A stretch of DNA of 64,000 bases, taken from positions 655,958 through 719,957 of the forward strand of contig NW_006768785.1 in the NCBI RefSeq assembly GCF_000204055.1. The letters are read 5' to 3'. Shown here piece by piece: positions 47,373 through 58,500 of this stretch; within the stretch, counting starts at the first letter, position 1, and each line of letters begins with the position of its first letter. Source of the DNA: Melampsora larici-populina 98AG31. Lineage: Eukaryota; Basidiomycota; Pucciniomycetes; Pucciniales; Melampsoraceae. The notes beneath the pieces were generated by a model. The model saw only the letters and a list, made by a program, of their open reading frames with translations, was not told the DNA's origin and searched no databases. The translations under genes and the position numbers were made by a program.

Positions 47373-49056
47373 ATGTTGAAAAAGATAGGGACTTCACCAA
47401 GACCCCTTTGGCCAGCTGCCGTGAAGTGTAACATGAATATTCCAATATGGAAAGACCAATTGATTAAGTATAACTTGATAGAAAAATTCGGTTACTTATT
47501 GGAAGGTTTTGAAAAAGGTTTCCATCAAGGGATTCCAACACATCGAATTAAAGACTGGGATTTTTATTGCCCTCCAAATCACAACTCAGCTGCAAATGCA
47601 AGGAAGAAAATAGAAGATAGTATAGAAAAAGAGGTCAAAGCAGGTGTATGGACCATATACAAAAGAAGAAGTTGTTGAAAATTTAGGTTTCTTTAGAACG
47701 AATCCCCTAGGAGCAGTAGAGAACGCAGATGGCACGTTTCAACCAATTCACGACATGTCTTATCCAAAGTTCAATCCAGAAATCCCGTCTGTCAATTCAT
47801 TTGTAAATAAAGAAGATTTCGAAACTACGTGGAATGACTTCAAGTTGGTAGCTATGTTTATTAGAAATTTAAAAGTAGAAATTCAAATGGGTATCTTTGA
47901 CTGGGAAGGCACATATAGGCAAATCCCTACTCACCCTTCCCAATGGCCATATTTGGCGATAATGGACTTTAACAATAGAATATTTATAGACGTGATGATA
48001 GCCTTTGGAGGCGTGGCTGGTTGTGGTTTGTTTGGAGGACCAGCCGATGGTTGGAAAGAGTTGATGAAAGCGGCTTTCAGGTTATTAGAGGTTTTCCGCT
48101 GGGTAGATGACAACTTGATGATCAAGTTAAAGTCAGATACAACAACGATGGTTCAAATAGTACAGGCAAGCAAAGAACTTGGAGTAAAAACGAACGTCAC
48201 AAAATACGCAGAGTTTGCTGATGAACAAAAGTTCATAGGGTGTATATGGAACTGTGTGTTGAAGACGGTGAGGTTAACGGACAAGAAATTATTGAAACAA
48301 AAATGTGATATCGACCAGTTCCTCGTTAAGACGACCATCACCAAGAAAGAAATGCAGAAATTCAACGGAAAACTAAGCCATCTTACCTTAATCCTGCCTC
48401 AACTCAAATGTTACCTAGTCGAGGGTTTCAGCTTTGTGGCATCTTGGAGATCGCCTGGGAGAAGAACTATCCCTGACTATGTAAGAGAAGACGTCCTCTT
48501 CTGGAAGTCCTATTTGGAAAACCTCAACCCAACCAAGCTAGTCCCAGATCACGTTATAAAAAATGTGGGCTGGGTCGGCGATGCGTCGACAGATTACGGT
48601 ATAGGCATAATTATCGGCAAGTCCTGGTCGCAATTCAAATGGTTGCCTGGATGGGATGAACCTGCCGGAAGACCTAGGCGGACTATTGCCTGGGCGGAAA
48701 CAGTCGCCGTAAGATTAGGTATTTTAATGCTGAGAGAGATGAACCTATCGACTGGCGTGGCAGGCTATCGTTTCTCCTGCCTGACCGACAACACAACAAC
48801 GGAAGGCGCGGCGAGGAATAGGAAATCACGAGACTTCTGGGTGAACCAAGAATGGAGGATAGTTCAAGATTTGTTAATTGAATGTGATTGTGACATAAAC
48901 CTAGTGAGAGTTACTTCAGCGGATAACGAGGCGGACAAACTGTCCAGAGGTCTGAAACCTTCAAAAGGTCTACACAATCTCGTGGTAGTGCCCATCCCAA
49001 CTGATCTCACACCACTTTTATCACAGAACTTCACCTTTGAAAACATACCAAAATGA
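47373..49056 (+). CDS. YR-1 reverse transcriptase-RNase H, with one frameshift
   Basis: Two overlapping frames (47373-47678 and 47644-49056) together match the RT of the second YR element. The first gives WPAAVKCNMNIPIWKD and FEKGFHQGIP. The second gives LGFFRTNPLGAV, motif A FDWEGTYRQIP, GGVAGCGLFGGPADGW where usual RTs have PFGL..AP, and the catalytic WVDDN near 48103. RNase H follows with GDASTDYGIGIIIG, the WAETVAVRLG block, LTDNTTTEG and SADNEADKLSRG. A one-base shift around 47643 (KAG|VYGPYT) is needed to join them, so this copy is probably inactive unless it uses frameshifting. RNase H is directly followed by the recombinase ORF. Confidence 0.8.
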
Positions 49057-49071
49057 CAACGTCTACTAACG

Positions 49072-50070
49072 ATGACTTCAGCCAAATCAACGCTTCGGAA
49101 GACTGGCCCCTTAACTTCTCGCCCTCTAGACACAGCGAGCGAGGTAATGCTAAAACACGGCTGGGCCGGTTCAACTATCCGTCAATACGCGGCGGCAGTA
49201 AACAAACTCTTCTCCTTCATGGGAGAATCTCCATTTGCCTTCCCAATCACATCCGACGATGTATACGGTTTTGTCGTATGGTGTAATGATCAACAATCCA
49301 AAAATCCGGTACTAAGCGACACTACTAGGAGGTACCTCACAGGTCTACGTATGTGGCATTGCCTCCACAACGTACAGTTCCCTAAAATTGATCCAGACAG
49401 ACTTTGGATTATACTCAAGGCCTCGAAGAAATGCCAAATAAACATCACGCGGAGTCATCGATCCGGCCTCACTCTAGCAGACCTCGATTACCTCATCAGG
49501 TGTTTACCCGGCCGCACGCTACCAAACATCACACTCAGAGCACTGATCCTAGTGGGCTTTTGGGGGTTAGCCCGGCTGGGTGAACTCACCAGGCACGACG
49601 ACCACCCTGAGGTTTTCATTCAAAGGAAAGATGTCAAAATTTCAGCCGACAATTCAAGCGCTATCATTAGGTTGCGACTAGCAAAGACAGCTGCACCTGG
49701 CGAATTGCAGCTCCTGCGTCTCACACGGCAACCAAATCGACTTGACCCAATAGCTTCCTTGCAAGACCTGTTACGAAGTTCGGACGGTTCACCTCACGAT
49801 CCGCTATTTCGCGGGACTCTGGCGAGTCAACCTATGAGAAGGAATACGGTCCTTGCTGTTTTAAAATTCCATCAGCCGGTAGGCTGCCATTGGTCGGGTC
49901 ATAGTTTGCGGATTGGAGGCGCGTCATTAAGAGCTAATTTGGGTTGTTCTCTGTCATCCTTGAGACAGGTGGGGAGATGGAAATCATTGTCCTACAAGAG
50001 ATACGTTAAAAAGTACTCCAAGACCTTGTTGCACGAAACAAAAATGTTGGCTAATGATTTACGCCTGTAA
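49072..50070 (+). CDS. YR-1 tyrosine recombinase
   Basis: This 332-residue protein would join the element's DNA copy to the chromosome through a covalent phosphotyrosine. An N-terminal helical SAM-like part (STIRQYAAAVNKLFSFM) is followed by the first catalytic Arg in GFWGLARLGEL (~166). The HxxR box is in SGHSLRIGGASLR (~276), then GRWKS and the nucleophile region SYKRYVKKYS (~311). All family residues (R, HxxR, H/W, Y) are present and the frame is open. The start ATG lies 15 bases after the RT-RNase H stop in another frame. An alternative ATG at 49053 overlaps that stop but leads nowhere. Confidence 0.85.
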   Translation: MTSAKSTLRKTGPLTSRPLDTASEVMLKHGWAGSTIRQYAAAVNKLFSFMGESPFAFPITSDDVYGFVVWCNDQQSKNPVLSDTTRRYLTGLRMWHCLHNVQFPKIDPDRLWIILKASKKCQINITRSHRSGLTLADLDYLIRCLPGRTLPNITLRALILVGFWGLARLGELTRHDDHPEVFIQRKDVKISADNSSAIIRLRLAKTAAPGELQLLRLTRQPNRLDPIASLQDLLRSSDGSPHDPLFRGTLASQPMRRNTVLAVLKFHQPVGCHWSGHSLRIGGASLRANLGCSLSSLRQVGRWKSLSYKRYVKKYSKTLLHETKMLANDLRL

Positions 50071-50369
50071 TTATTGTTATACTGCCTGGAAAATCTAGTG
50101 TACCGCTACTCTTGCTCCCTTGTATGATTTGACAACGCACATTGCCTGCGTATTTTCGTCTCCTTAAGTACGGTCATAAGTCGCGTGTGGGAGTGTTCTC
50201 CATGGTGCTCGTCTCTACGAGGACGGGTTTCGAGTCCCTTCGCAGGGACTTGGCTCTCCGAGCCTTTGCTCCCTGTGAGCGGGTTCGAAAGGACCCTTAC
50301 CCGTCCCGTAGTGACTGTTCTCAACAGAGATCATGACAGACGTCCGTTCATGACTAAGTTCAAGGCTGC

Positions 50370-50640
50370 CACAGATACGGTACTGGTATCATACCGGCGA
50401 TACTAGTACCGTATCTGTGATCAGGATACCTATAAACTCAGTATCCGATATCGTACCTGGCCCACAGTACGGTACTAAGTACCGTACCGTAGGTCACGAT
50501 ACTGTTTTCACCCAGAGTGGATGCCGTATCTTCCCAAGCAGAGAAGATACGGTACTATACCGTATTGTGAGACACCAGAACGGTACGGTACGATAACGTA
50601 TCTTGCACCGACGTTACTGTACCGTACCGTGCTTTGGCAG
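50370..50640. repeat. hAT-3 3' subterminal palindromes
   Basis: A 13-bp perfect stem CAGATACGGTACT / AGTACCGTATCTG (50380-50418) is followed by GTACGGTACTAAGTACCGTAC, ATACGGTACTATACCGTA and GGTACGGTACGATA. This density of one palindromic word is not seen outside the hAT ends. Confidence 0.7.
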
Positions 50641-50795
50641 AAATTCCGTCTTTTTTTGTTTTTTTGCAACCATATGACATGTATTTCAAGAAAATAAAGA
50701 GAAACAAATGAAAAAAGAAAAAAGAAAGCCACTATAACGCTTCATTTCCTCCTCTCTCGCGCAGCCTGGTCTTTTGCAATACAATCCACCATCAT

Positions 50796-50850
50796 AGGAC
50801 CCCGGTATGCCCCTGTGAAGGGTAGTCACACAGAAAAGTTCATTTTGAGC
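50796..50850 (+). repeat. TIR, left (3' end relative to the gene)
   Basis: 55 bp, one mismatch to the other TIR. It contains GGGTAGTCACACA and TTCATTTTGAGC. Confidence 0.92.
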
Positions 50851-51351
50851 GCTCGCGTGGCCCCGTCTCTGCAAAATTCTTAAGTCAAATTCCTATTGTA
50901 ACCCATAGCTTAAGGGTCCTCCCTCGGAAAGATTTTAAAGTACTTTTGTACAATCACTCCAAAGGATTTCTCGACTCTCAACAAACAAAGTGATCACCTT
51001 GTGCGTATAGCTCTGGACTCCGATTCATCCGATCTCGTTCGCATGAAAATCAAATCGGAATGAAGACTTCAACAGTGTCTCTTTGACCAGTTTATGCTTT
51101 GTGTATCTTGCGGTTCTTTTCTTCTCTTGGTTTGTTCGTTTTGTCGATTGTTTTCTTACTGAATTTGTAGGACTTTTTGGAAGTCATATCTTTCCTGTTC
51201 TTTGTTCAAATGTAATCACAATTCAAGTCGATAATGAAATCATAAGAGTAATCAAAAAGTGTCGTAAGAGTGATTGTTTTCTTAACCGAAATACATGCTT
51301 TTAAGGTAGGAAGCATATAAAAATGTAACATATTGTTATCTAATGTACAGA

Positions 51352-54300
51352 TCACAAGGAATTTCCTGCAGCTTTCTTCGCTCGTTTCTGATACAACTTT
51401 TTAGGTTTTTTGGGCAGGAAGAGACTCTGCCACGCAGAACAAGTCGATATAAAGTTAACAAGAACATTGGGGACTTGATAGAGACCAGGTTCGATGTAGA
51501 TAAAATCTGAGTCATCACCTTTTGGACTGTAGAGGTAGACAATGAACTTTGCAGCCAGATGACTGAAAGTCCATTCATTTGGTAAGTCTGGCTGATGAGC
51601 AGCGTGAATTGTTGTTTGACCAGGGCTATATCGGTAAATCTCCAATGAGACGTAGGAGAGCTTGGTGCGCGATGAAGACTCAGGAACCCAGGCGTGCTTG
51701 CCTGAGTGATGTTCGAAGATGGCAAGAACACGACCTAGATAGAAGTACTACACATGTCAAAACTGGTGTCAATTAGTGGGAAACAGGTTATGAGAGTTGA
51801 ATGTAGACGCTCACGCCTTGCTTAATCACTACAACCCATTTGTTGTTTGTGATTGGTGTTTCGGCTGTGATCGCACCGGCTCCAAGCTGTTGATCTTGCG
51901 GTTCTACCTCGATTTGGCCTAGTCCCTCTACACATTCAAATTGTGTGTCGAGATCGTCTACGTTTACTACAGTGTCTAAGTTGGTAGGCTTGCGTTTGCC
52001 GAGAGTTTTCCAGCGGTGTTGACGGGCTTCACTGTATTCTGGATTGTCCTCTGATCGCCAGTAAAATGAAACTGCTTTGCTATATTGGCTTGGTGAAAGT
52101 AACTGATGGCCGGTGTCTGGGTCGTATTGAGGATCAGGCAAATCTTTTGATACAACACGTGGTCGCTCTGGCCCGTGGTGATTTTCAACTTGACTGTCAT
52201 GAGCGTGTCTTTCAGATGCCATGTGAGTTGTATCCAAATCTCCTTCCGGTGTCACCAAAGGTTTGAAGAAACTTGAACAGTTCGAATTCGGATCTTGTAG
52301 CTGATTGGGATCCGCCTGTTCAGTAAGAATATTGATAGGTGCTTCGAGTACTAGATCTTCCAGTTGTTCTGTTAGCTGAGACATCACCACATCAGCTTCC
52401 TGATGTTTGCTCGTCAGTCTGGCAGCAGTTTCCAATGCCTGCTCAGCACTCATTTTTGATGGGTCGAAAGGATAGTCCAATTTCGAGCGCTTGTGTATTG
52501 ACACAGAAGCATCTTCATGTTCTCCAAGGGCCTGTTCGGACACAGATTCTTGGAGTGGCTGAGACAAACCATTGCCAATTCCAGCAAAAGTCGCTAGTGC
52601 TTGGGCTGAAGCTTCTGTGATTTTGAGCAGGTCACGAATTTCATTGTCACTTGGGTAACAAGTGAGGATGTAAGTATGATTGTGTCTGTTGTCATGTGAG
52701 AAATCGTGCTTGTAACCTATGCAATCCATGATTAGCTTCCTAGTAAAATACGTGAGGATACAAAAACAAACTTGCCTGCATGTAAATTCTCACTATTAGG
52801 TATTGAGATGTGTCCGCTCATGACACTCTTGATAACAGAAAATATCTTTGGCATCATCTGCCTTGCGTCCAATATGGTGAAAGTAGGTGAAATCACCCGC
52901 ATCCATCCAAAAATGTGCTCGCAGCATTCAGTTCCATGCTTCCAGGGCATCAGTGGATGAGTTGGGTACCGGTCGCGATGGGAAATGATAAGTCCTAAAA
53001 GACTCTCTCCAAGTTTTTCAAAGATGCGAATGCTTTGGTGTGAGATGCAGTTCGAAGATAAATTCATCAAGTTTCCAGGTTCCTTCTGACGTCGAAGTAG
53101 ATAAGCCTTCCACTTGCGGACAAAGAAAACTGCTGTGTAGCTCGAGATAATTCTTGCTGAATGTGGCATACTTTGATTTAACCACGAATCCACAAGTTCA
53201 CCAAAGATGTAAAGATATAATACAAGACCAATGCAATCTGGTTCCATACAAGCAGCCTTGAAGGTACTCTTGCTGAAGGTTCGGTAAGCACGTCCATCGT
53301 CTTGTTTGTGGGTGTTCAGGATATCCTTGTAGCCCAGTGGTGACTCATTAGTTTGAAGTAAGATACGTAGCTGGTCAAGGTTGACATTGAACCTTCCAAA
53401 AGCTAATAAACGAGCTCCAGAAAGCAGCTGATTTGAAGCTGTCTTCCGAGCATGCTTTGGATCTTGGACTGCCACAACCGGTCGTTTTGAATGCCCTAGA
53501 AGTGGAACATGTATGCTGACTGCGAGTTCAGGAGCTGAGAACTGTAGATATTCATCTGCACATTTGACAAGTTGCTCTTGTGCAAGCACTTCTGATGCAG
53601 CACCATCAGACCCCAAGGAAAGCAGCGGGATTCCAGCTTTTTCAAGTAAATCAAGGAATTCGAGATGTTGAGCCATGATATCCTCAGCGGACTCGTCCTC
53701 GTGACTAGCAATCAAAGCCACTACAAAAGTGGGAACATTTGGAAGTGGTACCTGTAATGTATATGCTCGGATCTGAGGAACTAGGAGTCAGTTTTGTTCA
53801 TTTGTGATTGAGAAGATAATCCCATAGAATAATATAGACTGATCCTTGAACACAGACCTTTTTGCACAGACGATCTCCCTCAACTACATCCGTCACTACA
53901 GTTTTTAAGTGATTGAGATCAATGATCTTGATATCACCACCTTCCAGACCAACTAAGCACCCCTCATTGTAACGAAGTGCCTTAACACACACGGTTTGGT
54001 CAGTCCCAGCTGAGATAGGACCATCGTATCCAATACGCTTTAACCAAGAAACAACTGGAAGGATGTTATTAATGTGGAATCCGTCAATCATCCGAGCCCT
54101 GATCCTCTGGCGTACTGCGCGAAACCTACGAGATGAGCGACCACAGAGGTTCGCACGGAAGAGCTCAAGAGCTCCTTTAGAGTATGCTCCAGCAGTGGTG
54201 AGCATATTGTCGAGGTACTCGTTAAATGGCATTCCTCGAGTGCTTCGACCATTAGATTCACGTTCGGCCCGAATGCCAACACCCTCTGCCACACCTCGAA

Positions 54301-55296
54301 ACACAGGTAAATCCTTGAAAAGTCCAGCCCGGGCATGTACAGCAAACATAGTCCAGAATTCCAGGTCTCCAGCTCGTGTTGACCGTTCGAGTGACTGGTA
54401 TAACATCCTTAATTCATTATACCGTGTAAGCAAGTCAAAAAATGACCCTCCATTCATGAAGTTCTTTGCGATGAATCTCAGACTATCATCGGTTGCATAG
54501 CCTCGATTGATAGCTTTTCTCAAAGATGAAAGTTTCTTGAGCTCCAAGCAAGGCTCACAGACCTCAACAGCATCAGGATCTAGAGTCGGAACCCTTTGAG
54601 TACACTTAGTCGAATGGATCGAGGCCTGGCTCCCGTCTCGTTTGATGATCCATGTCGATAAAGATGAAAGCTCTTCATGTAACTTCTGTTTCTGACTATC
54701 TGAAAGCGAGCTCTCTACAGAGGTATTGAATAGTTTCATACATATAGTGAACCTAGGCGGATAACCGTGATATGGAGTACAAGAGTGCTGAATGCATCTT
54801 GATATAGGATGTTGTTCGGATTCAGGACGCTCCCAGGTCTCGTTGGTCAGGCCAGCTCAGCGAACCTCAAGTGCTTGTGGCTGAATGTTTGGACCATTCA
54901 AATTTGTTGGCCGATCCACAGCTCTTCGAAGCCTTGCTGTTGCCTCCTTACAAGTCTCTACATTTGAGAAATCATTGGAGGTTCAGTACCTGGCAAATCC
55001 CGAGTCTCACAAGCTCACTAGCCACACTTACTCGTATCCCAGTGAGCTTTGGCAGCCATGATCCTGCCTCCTGACATCTTAACTGAATTTCCACAGTGAC
55101 ATCGTAGAATTTGATTGGCACCATCTTTTGTGAAGACACATTTCGGGCAACTCCGGCCATCGTCCGTTTTCAAAGGGCATCCCGCACGCCGTTTTGTGTC
55201 TTTGTTGGCAGCTCGCTCAGCAGATAATCTAGCTTTGGCAGTGCAAAAGAGTGGTGACCTCGAGGTAAGGGATCCTTCATTAGATGTTGTTGACAT
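51352..55296 (-). CDS. Transposase-like protein, P-type DPxH motif, about 1193 residues
   Basis: Six exons join in phase with no stop: 55296-55032, 54957-54866, 54787-53858, 53772-52776, 52716-51815 and 51747-51352. The N-terminus carries a Cys/His cluster (CPKC, RCHCGNSV, AHWDT, TC; residues ~45-95), probably DNA-binding. Candidate RNase H-fold acids are SAGTDQTV (~378), SLGSDGAASE (~482), a DPKHARKT box (~532) recalling the DPxHxxK of P/THAP9-type transposases, and HGTECCEHIFGWMR (~716). A disordered acidic region follows (~790-1000), then a conserved-looking C-terminal domain (YFYLGRVLAIFEHHSGKHAW) and a basic tail with PKKPKK. The intron after 52776 uses a GC-AG pair (AG|GCAAGT). It lies inside intact TIRs, so it likely mobilises the element. 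Family assignment is tentative. Confidence 0.75.
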
Positions 55297-55476
55297 GGAT
55301 GAATAAGGTTGGATAAGTTGAACGATAACAGAGTACACCACAAGCTTTGCAAGAATCCTCTCCAATTCATATGTAGACAAGCGTCTGGGATGGCAAAAAC
55401 TAGCAATAACCAGTGGCAGAAACATGTGGTGTATGTACAACAAAATCTAAACCCATCATGTAAAATACCCGAAGGA

Positions 55477-55531
55477 GCTCAAAATGAACTTTTATGTGTG
55501 ACTACCCTTCACAGGGGCATACCGGGGTCCT
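55477..55531 (-). repeat. TIR, right (5' end relative to the gene)
   Basis: Inverted copy of 50796-50850. It is followed by the duplication ACCATCAT. The start codon of the gene lies about 180 bases inside. Confidence 0.92.
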
Positions 55532-58500
55532 ACCATCATCTCTTGTGCAGTTTCAAACTTGCCTTTCATCTGAACACCTTGTACTGACCACAAAAGTCCC
55601 CCAACCGTGCGCTCTATTGTTCATGGCTTGAGTGCCATCCTATCCTGTGAGCACACATCAGCTGACGCAGAGAATCCTCTCTCAACTGGACATGCGGTGG
55701 CACTGATAGCCAGGAAGTCGCGTGCAAGTGAGCTTAAGACTGGGTATTTGCCCTTGTTTAACTGCAAATACATTGAATGTGTATTAGATGAATCGATTCT
55801 ATTGTGACAAGTCAATATTAGAGGAATGAACTGACCCTCCACCATTCCAAAGCCAAATGAGGGTTCTCGGCCACCTCAGGTGCAGGATCCTCAGCCATCT
55901 CTAAGTAGGATCGCAGTTCGTTGGCAGTGTTTCGGCGGTTACGCTCCTTGTGTTTGCGGAACTCTTCATCCTCTACGTTCAGCTTCTTATGTTCAACAGG
56001 ATTAGCTGAGGCTGAATCAACTCTATCATTCTCAATTGTAGCCTTCCTTTTGCCATACTCTGATTCGATAAGTAGCTTCGCCAGAGTGAACTCTTGGGAA
56101 CCGGTCCCAAAAGCAAAGTCGAAGTAATCCAATTGCAAGCATGGATGCAATACAGTCGCAAGGATGAGGATATTCAATGCCAGATCTTCCTTGAGGTACG
56201 ACTTGACTCGCACCAGCATGGTGTGGTGCATGGGGAACAAGGGATCTGCTCGCGATCTGGTGGCGTCAATCTTCTTCTGAAGTGTCTTCTGGAGCTTGAC
56301 ATATTCACGTATCGCTAGGGAGGCAGTTGGTCCGCCTTGCTCAAAAAATTTGGTTAAGTTTTCAAACTCCTACAAAAATCAGGTTGATGTTAGTATTGGA
56401 TGAGAAACTGAATGGATTACAGGAAAGAGATGGAACAGGATGACTCACCTGCAGAAGTTCCATGATATCTCTTACTTGTCTCCATTCGTCAGGTGAGATC
56501 ATGACCTTGTTGAAAATCCCTTGGGGGCAATTGACATCTGGAGGTCACACAGTCTCACCAGCTCGACTGGTTTGACCTCGGCGAGGTTGTTCCATCTGGT
56601 CTTCTTTCAGAATTTGATTGATCACCTATATAAATGATAGATGGGCAGTGGTTGGAGATTAGTTTTTGAGGCAAAGTGATAGAAATAAGATATGTGGTAA
56701 TGGACTTACTTCGCGGGCGTTGTATAGCCAATTCCAACACTGAAGTTTGATATTCCATCGAATACCATAACCAGGGATTGGCCTTGGCAGCTTCTGTTTC
56801 AAAAGAGCCATGCTGACGGCGTCAAACAGCATACACATAACGGCTGAACCACCGATTTTACGCCCTACGACGTCAAGCTATGGGAGCAGAGGATTTTTTG
56901 TTAGTCTTTCATGGAAGTGAAGTTGATATTGAACTGAGTAAGTTAAGTAAGTTTACTTACTTTGGTTGTGAGTAAGTGGACAGCATTCGCTGCGGTCCTG
57001 TCCGTAGCAGAGAGATCTTCGATCTCATGTGGTCCATCTATCACCTCATACCACTTAGGAGGCTCTTCAAGGACACCCATATCACCATCGTCCACTTCAT
57101 CGTCGGAATCAGATTCAGCATCGGAAAGTCGGTCGCCTTCACCACTCTCGTCTTCTTCAATAACAGTCTGTAGTGTGTTGGTCGGGACTGGGAAATCGCC
57201 CAGCATAGTTGATTTGACCAGAGGTGGGGGAGGCGCCTGGATTCCAAGTGCTTGGAGACCAGCGTTGACAATAAGAGAGAGTTTGTGACATACGCACCGG
57301 ACTCTGTCGGTCTGAGCACTCCAGTCAAAGTCTTGATTGTGATCCTGACAGTATTTGGTCAATCTGACTTCCATTGCCTCCGCCAGCGTATTGTTATTAC
57401 TGCCGGAGTCGTGGGTCTGGGCTAGCATGTGGATATAAAACATAAAAATTAATGAAATGCAAAACAGAAAAAAAATCGAATCAAATGTTAAGAAGAGAAA
57501 AGGCTTATCTTAGTATGCAAGCCGTGTTTTGTCAAAAGGTTGATTAAAGGTTCAGCCAGCCATTCACCTTTGTGGTGCCAGGCTATGAGTTTGAGGGCAA
57601 AGTGTTGTGTCACAAATTTCCAGTCGGCGGTGATGTATGTGACACAGGCGCCGATAAAACCATACCGGTTGCCTTTGGTTGTCCAGGCATTGTGGATGAG
57701 ACCAAAAGAGCTATTGAGGTCCTGACAGTGAAAGAGAACAATCAGTGTCAATGAAGAGTGATTAAAGATTGTTCAGGGGAAAGAAATGAGACTGAGCTTA
57801 CCTGTAAATCGCCAATTACTACAGCTCGTAATTCAAGGTAAGCCTCATGAGCAAACCTTGCAACCCATGTCCTTCCAAACAATTGAGCATTCGGATTGCA
57901 ATAACGGAAACAAGCCCTTAAATAACAATCCTGCACACGAGCCCAAGGTTGGGCTGTTCTAAGTACCCACATTCCAATCATTTGATTCAAAGTTCGGTTG
58001 TCGAACTTGGGAACTTTCTGAGCGTAGGTTAAGATTGAAGTTTGTCCTTTTCTTGATTCAGCTTCTGCTCGTTGTTCACGGATGGTGAGGGGTAGATTAC
58101 ACCCTTGTTTGATGGCGAGGTGTCTCTCCTGACAGCCAGGCTTTCCAGATTTGCCGTCCTGTTTTGACCCGTCTCGATGAGTCCACATGTTGGACGTAGA
58201 GCCTGCAACGGATCAAACTAGAGTTCCACAGAAGAGGCAGGCATAGTATGTATGCTGGCCTGGCGCCTGTGATTGCAGCAAATATTGAATGGTGTCAGTT
58301 AGATATAAAGATAATATTGTATATCGAGAACAAGACTTACATCCTTGGGACCTTCTTCAGCCTCGGAGTTGTAGTATTGCTTCACAGGGTCATAAATCGG
58401 CTGTGGTTTCTTGACTTCGTTTTTTTGGACTTTGTTGTTCTCCTCATCTGAGTCTTGAATAAGATTAAATTTGAGTCGTAATTGACTGGTTGGAGGAGGA

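Larger units (their letters stand above)
45060..50330 (+). mobile_element. DIRS/Ngaro-type retroelement with tyrosine recombinase (YR-1)
   Basis: Gag-like ORFs, an RT-RNase H ORF and a tyrosine recombinase follow one another on the plus strand. Order and content match tyrosine-recombinase retrotransposons, which integrate with a YR instead of a DDE integrase. No methyltransferase domain lies between RNase H and YR, unlike DIRS/PAT and like Ngaro. The outer limits are estimates, because no terminal repeats were resolved. A stem GCGTGAC...GTCACGC at 45067-45096 may belong to the 5' end. Confidence 0.75.
50796..55531 (-). mobile_element. 4736-bp DNA transposon with 55-bp TIRs, nested in hAT-3
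   Basis: The TIRs 50796-50850 and 55477-55531 match at 54 of 55 positions and begin AGGACCCCGGTATGCC. Both sides carry a perfect 8-bp duplication ACCATCAT (50788-50795 and 55532-55539). Removing the element and one duplication restores the reading frame of the hAT-3 last exon. One gene fills the interior on the minus strand. An 8-bp duplication occurs in hAT, P and some other superfamilies. The encoded DPxH motif points toward P-like, but the assignment is open. Confidence 0.9.

Noticed and set aside
49053..49286. Alternative 77-codon frame at the RT stop of YR-1
   Set aside because: It overlaps the recombinase in another frame and encodes no known motif. The recombinase frame carries all catalytic residues.
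50215..50295. tRNA-like words (GGTTTCGAGTCCC, GGGTTCGAAAGG) resembling a T-arm/B box
   Set aside because: No acceptor stem, D-arm or anticodon arm can be fitted around them. They lie in the 3' non-coding part of YR-1.
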